DNA of 7,561 nucleotides, from contig JAAFHI010000134.1 of assembly GCA_013298335.1 (NCBI GenBank), forward strand, positions 1-7,561. The letters run 5' to 3'. The first letter of the stretch is position 1, and each line of letters opens with the position of its first letter. The translations under genes and the position numbers were made by a program. The notes beneath the pieces were generated by a model, which made no database searches, was not told where the DNA came from, and saw only the letters and a program-made list of their open reading frames with translations. Positions 5,450 through 7,561 of this stretch are shown in pieces. Source of the DNA: Actinomycetota bacterium (lineage in GTDB: Bacteria > Acidobacteriota > Blastocatellia > Chloracidobacteriales > Chloracidobacteriaceae).

Positions 5450-7561
5450 CCCCGATCCAGAATTTCAGCCGCCGGGATTTTCTCGCCGTGGGCGGAGTCG
5501 CCGGTTCGGCGCTGGTTCTTGGCTGCTCGCTGGGGTTCAAGACCCCGCCCGCCGTCGAGGCGACCACCGAAACCGGTCCGCATTTCGCGCCCAACGCCTT
5601 CGTCAGTATCGGCGCGGACGACTCGATTACGGTCACGATCAACAAGACCGAGATGGGCCAGGGCATCCGGACCGGCTTCGCGATGCTGCTCGCAGAGGAA
5701 CTCGAAGCCGACTGGACGAAAATCCGGGTCGTCAACGCCATGTCCGATCCGGCGAAATACGGCTTTCAGGGCACGGGCGGCAGCGGCAGTTCGTTCAGCG
5801 CGTGGGACACTTTTCGTCGCGCCGGAGCCGCCGCGCGGCTCATGCTCGTGCAGGCCGCCGCGCAGATGTGGAGCGTCGAGGCTTCCGAATGCCGGGCCGA
5901 AAACGGCATGGTCGTCCATTCGAGCGGCAAAAAACTGAGTTACGGCAAACTCGTCGAAGCCGCCTCGAAACTTGCGGTTCCCGACGCCAAAACCCTCAAG
6001 CTGAAAGAAGCCAAGGACTTCAAGGTCATCGGCACGCGGGTGAAACGCATCGACAACCCGGCGATTGTGGACGGTTCCGCCGTCTACGGAATGGACATGC
6101 GCCTTCCCGGCCTTCAGTTCGCCACCATCGTCCACTGCCCGACCTTCGGCGGAAAGCCGGTGAGTTTCGACGATTCGAAGGCGAAAGCCGTGAAGGGCGT
6201 CAAAAAGGTCGTCAAGACCGAAACCGGCGTCGCCGTGGTGGCCGACAATACGTGGGCGGCGATGCAGGGCGCAAAAGCCCTCGTCGTCAAGTGGGACGAC
6301 GGCCCGCACGCCGCGCTCAACAGCGAGGGCATCCGGAAGATGTTCGAGGAAAAGGGGAATTCCCCCGGCCTCGAAGCGAAGAAGGAAGGCAATTTCCCGC
6401 AGGCGTTCGAAGGCGCGGCGAAAAAGCTGGAAGCGGTCTATGAAGTTCCCTTCCTCAACCACGCCACGATGGAGCCGCAGAACTGCACCGCCCACGTGAC
6501 CGCCGACGGATGCGAAATCTGGGCCCCGACCCAGTTTCCCCACTTCGTCGCGGAGCAGGCCAGGCGCATCACCGGCCTCGACCCCTCGAAAATCAAGATC
6601 AACATCACGCTGCTCGGCGGCGGCTTCGGTCGTCGGATCGAGTCGGACTACGCCGCCGACGCCATCGAGGTCTCGAAACTCGTCGGCGGGCCGGTGCAGG
6701 TGACCTGGACTCGCGAGGAAGACATGCAGCACGGCTGGTACCGCCCGGCGAGTTACCACGTCCTGAAAGGTGCGGTCGGAGCCGACGGCGCGTGCCTCGG
6801 GATGATGCACCGGCTGGTGGCCCCGTCCATCGGGGGCCAGCGCCAGCCCGACGGCGGCAAGGGGGTGGACGGCATGGCCGGCATCACCTCCACCCAATAC
6901 GCCTTTCCCAATTTTCTGGCGGAATACGTACGGGCCAACACGGGCGTCCCGACCGGGTACTGGCGGGCGGTCTACGATTCGCAGAACGGATTCGTCCAGG
7001 AGAGCTTCGTGGACGAACTCGCCCACGCGGCGGGCAAGGACCCGTTCGAATTCCGCCGCGCCCTGCTCGGAAAGTCGCCGCGCCTGAAGGGCGTGCTCGA
7101 ACTCGCCGCCGCAAAGGCGGGCTGGGGCAAGCCGCTTCCCCAGGGGCAGTTCCGGGGCATCGCCAGCCATTTCGCCTTCGGGGCCTACTGCGCGCAGGTC
7201 GCGGAGGTGTCGGTCACCGACGGCGAGGTGAAAATTCACCGGATCGTCTGCGCGGTGGACGTCGGCACGGTCATCAACCCGAACATGGTCGAAGCCCAGA
7301 TGGAGGGCTGCATCGTCTACGGTTTGTCGGCGGCGCTCTTCGGCGAAATCACCATCGACGGGGGCAAGGCGGTCCAGTCGAATTTCCACAACTACCCGGT
7401 CATGCGGATTCGCGACATGCCGAAGGTGGAAGTTCATATCGTGAAAAGCGGCGAACGGCTCTCCGGGGCCGGCGAACCGGGCCTGCCGCCGGCGGCCCCG
7501 GCGGTGTGCAACGCCATTTTCGCGGCGACGGGCAAACGGATTCGCAAACTGCCGATCCGCC
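5446..7561 (+). CDS. Molybdopterin-binding large subunit, isoquinoline 1-oxidoreductase beta (IorB)-like, 3' end cut
   Basis: 705 codons are visible; the family is usually about 700-760 aa, so only the extreme C-terminus is missing. Residues 7-27 are a Tat signal ([11 protein letters not shown], hydrophobic stretch, then LVLGC), so the folded cofactor-loaded enzyme should be exported. C27 could be a lipid-attachment site. Residues ~45-170 contain the [20 protein letters not shown] and GTGGSGSS blocks. The region from ~190 has the aldehyde oxidase/xanthine dehydrogenase hammerhead ([22 protein letters not shown]). The cofactor regions are [10 protein letters not shown] (341-350), [16 protein letters not shown] (391-406), [10 protein letters not shown] (421-430) and [18 protein letters not shown] (504-521). 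[14 protein letters not shown] (673-686) holds E677 at the position of the catalytic Glu. With the preceding gene it forms a two-subunit molybdenum hydroxylase with no FAD subunit in view. The enzyme hydroxylates a heterocycle or aldehyde; the substrate is unknown. Confidence 0.95.
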   Translation, partial: MTPIQNFSRRDFLAVGGVAGSALVLGCSLGFKTPPAVEATTETGPHFAPNAFVSIGADDSITVTINKTEMGQGIRTGFAMLLAEELEADWTKIRVVNAMSDPAKYGFQGTGGSGSSFSAWDTFRRAGAAARLMLVQAAAQMWSVEASECRAENGMVVHSSGKKLSYGKLVEAASKLAVPDAKTLKLKEAKDFKVIGTRVKRIDNPAIVDGSAVYGMDMRLPGLQFATIVHCPTFGGKPVSFDDSKAKAVKGVKKVVKTETGVAVVADNTWAAMQGAKALVVKWDDGPHAALNSEGIRKMFEEKGNSPGLEAKKEGNFPQAFEGAAKKLEAVYEVPFLNHATMEPQNCTAHVTADGCEIWAPTQFPHFVAEQARRITGLDPSKIKINITLLGGGFGRRIESDYAADAIEVSKLVGGPVQVTWTREEDMQHGWYRPASYHVLKGAVGADGACLGMMHRLVAPSIGGQRQPDGGKGVDGMAGITSTQYAFPNFLAEYVRANTGVPTGYWRAVYDSQNGFVQESFVDELAHAAGKDPFEFRRALLGKSPRLKGVLELAAAKAGWGKPLPQGQFRGIASHFAFGAYCAQVAEVSVTDGEVKIHRIVCAVDVGTVINPNMVEAQMEGCIVYGLSAALFGEITIDGGKAVQSNFHNYPVMRIRDMPKVEVHIVKSGERLSGAGEPGLPPAAPAVCNAIFAATGKRIRKLPIR

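Noticed and set aside
5257..7437. 726-codon open frame on the minus strand
   Set aside because: It lies antisense to the molybdopterin subunit, whose motifs and length are unmistakable. The frame is open because of the G/C bias at third codon positions. It has a His/Asp/Arg/Gly-rich composition with no recognisable domain or signal.

Overview
The window is GC-rich DNA of bacterial type, most likely from an Acidobacteriota genome or metagenome bin. The main evidence for this is a protein with the acidobacterial-type VWFA architecture (TIGR03436-like), next to a DUF4398/OmpA-like protein whose N-terminal domain I also associate with that phylum. This taxonomic call is inference from protein families, not from a marker gene. 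I see no tRNA, rRNA, insertion sequence, CRISPR array or phage gene.

Layout. Four genes run leftward on the minus strand, in transcription order: (4) a membrane-anchored protein of unknown function with a Gly/Ser/Arg/Tyr-rich tail (4692-3274); (3) a small protein with a DUF1517-like pattern (3207-2593); (2) a secreted VWFA-domain protein (2523-1468); (1) a secreted DUF4398/coiled-coil/OmpA-like protein cut by the left edge (1327-1). The gaps are 66, 69 and 141 nt, and each gap holds a clear inverted repeat without a T-run. The gap between genes 2 and 1 is built from heptamer repeats arranged as two opposed arrays. Three of the four proteins carry export or membrane signals, so the cluster looks like a cell-envelope module. 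Its actual function is not known.

A roughly 270-nt divergent region (4693-4963) separates this cluster from a rightward two-gene operon. The operon encodes a two-cluster [2Fe-2S] small subunit (4964-5449) and, overlapping it by 4 nt, a Tat-signal-bearing molybdopterin-binding large subunit of the xanthine dehydrogenase/isoquinoline 1-oxidoreductase type (5446 to the right edge). These two would form a periplasmic molybdenum hydroxylase lacking the FAD subunit. Its substrate cannot be read from the sequence. A 51-codon open frame sits just upstream, and its stop overlaps the small-subunit start (TGATG).

The most unusual structures are the heptamer inverted arrays at 1349-1467, the stem-loops in every gap of the leftward cluster, and a perfect 23-bp inverted repeat at the extreme left edge. 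The edge repeat interrupts the OmpA-like domain just where the conserved glycine and aspartate should follow, so it may be a fold-back assembly or amplification artefact.
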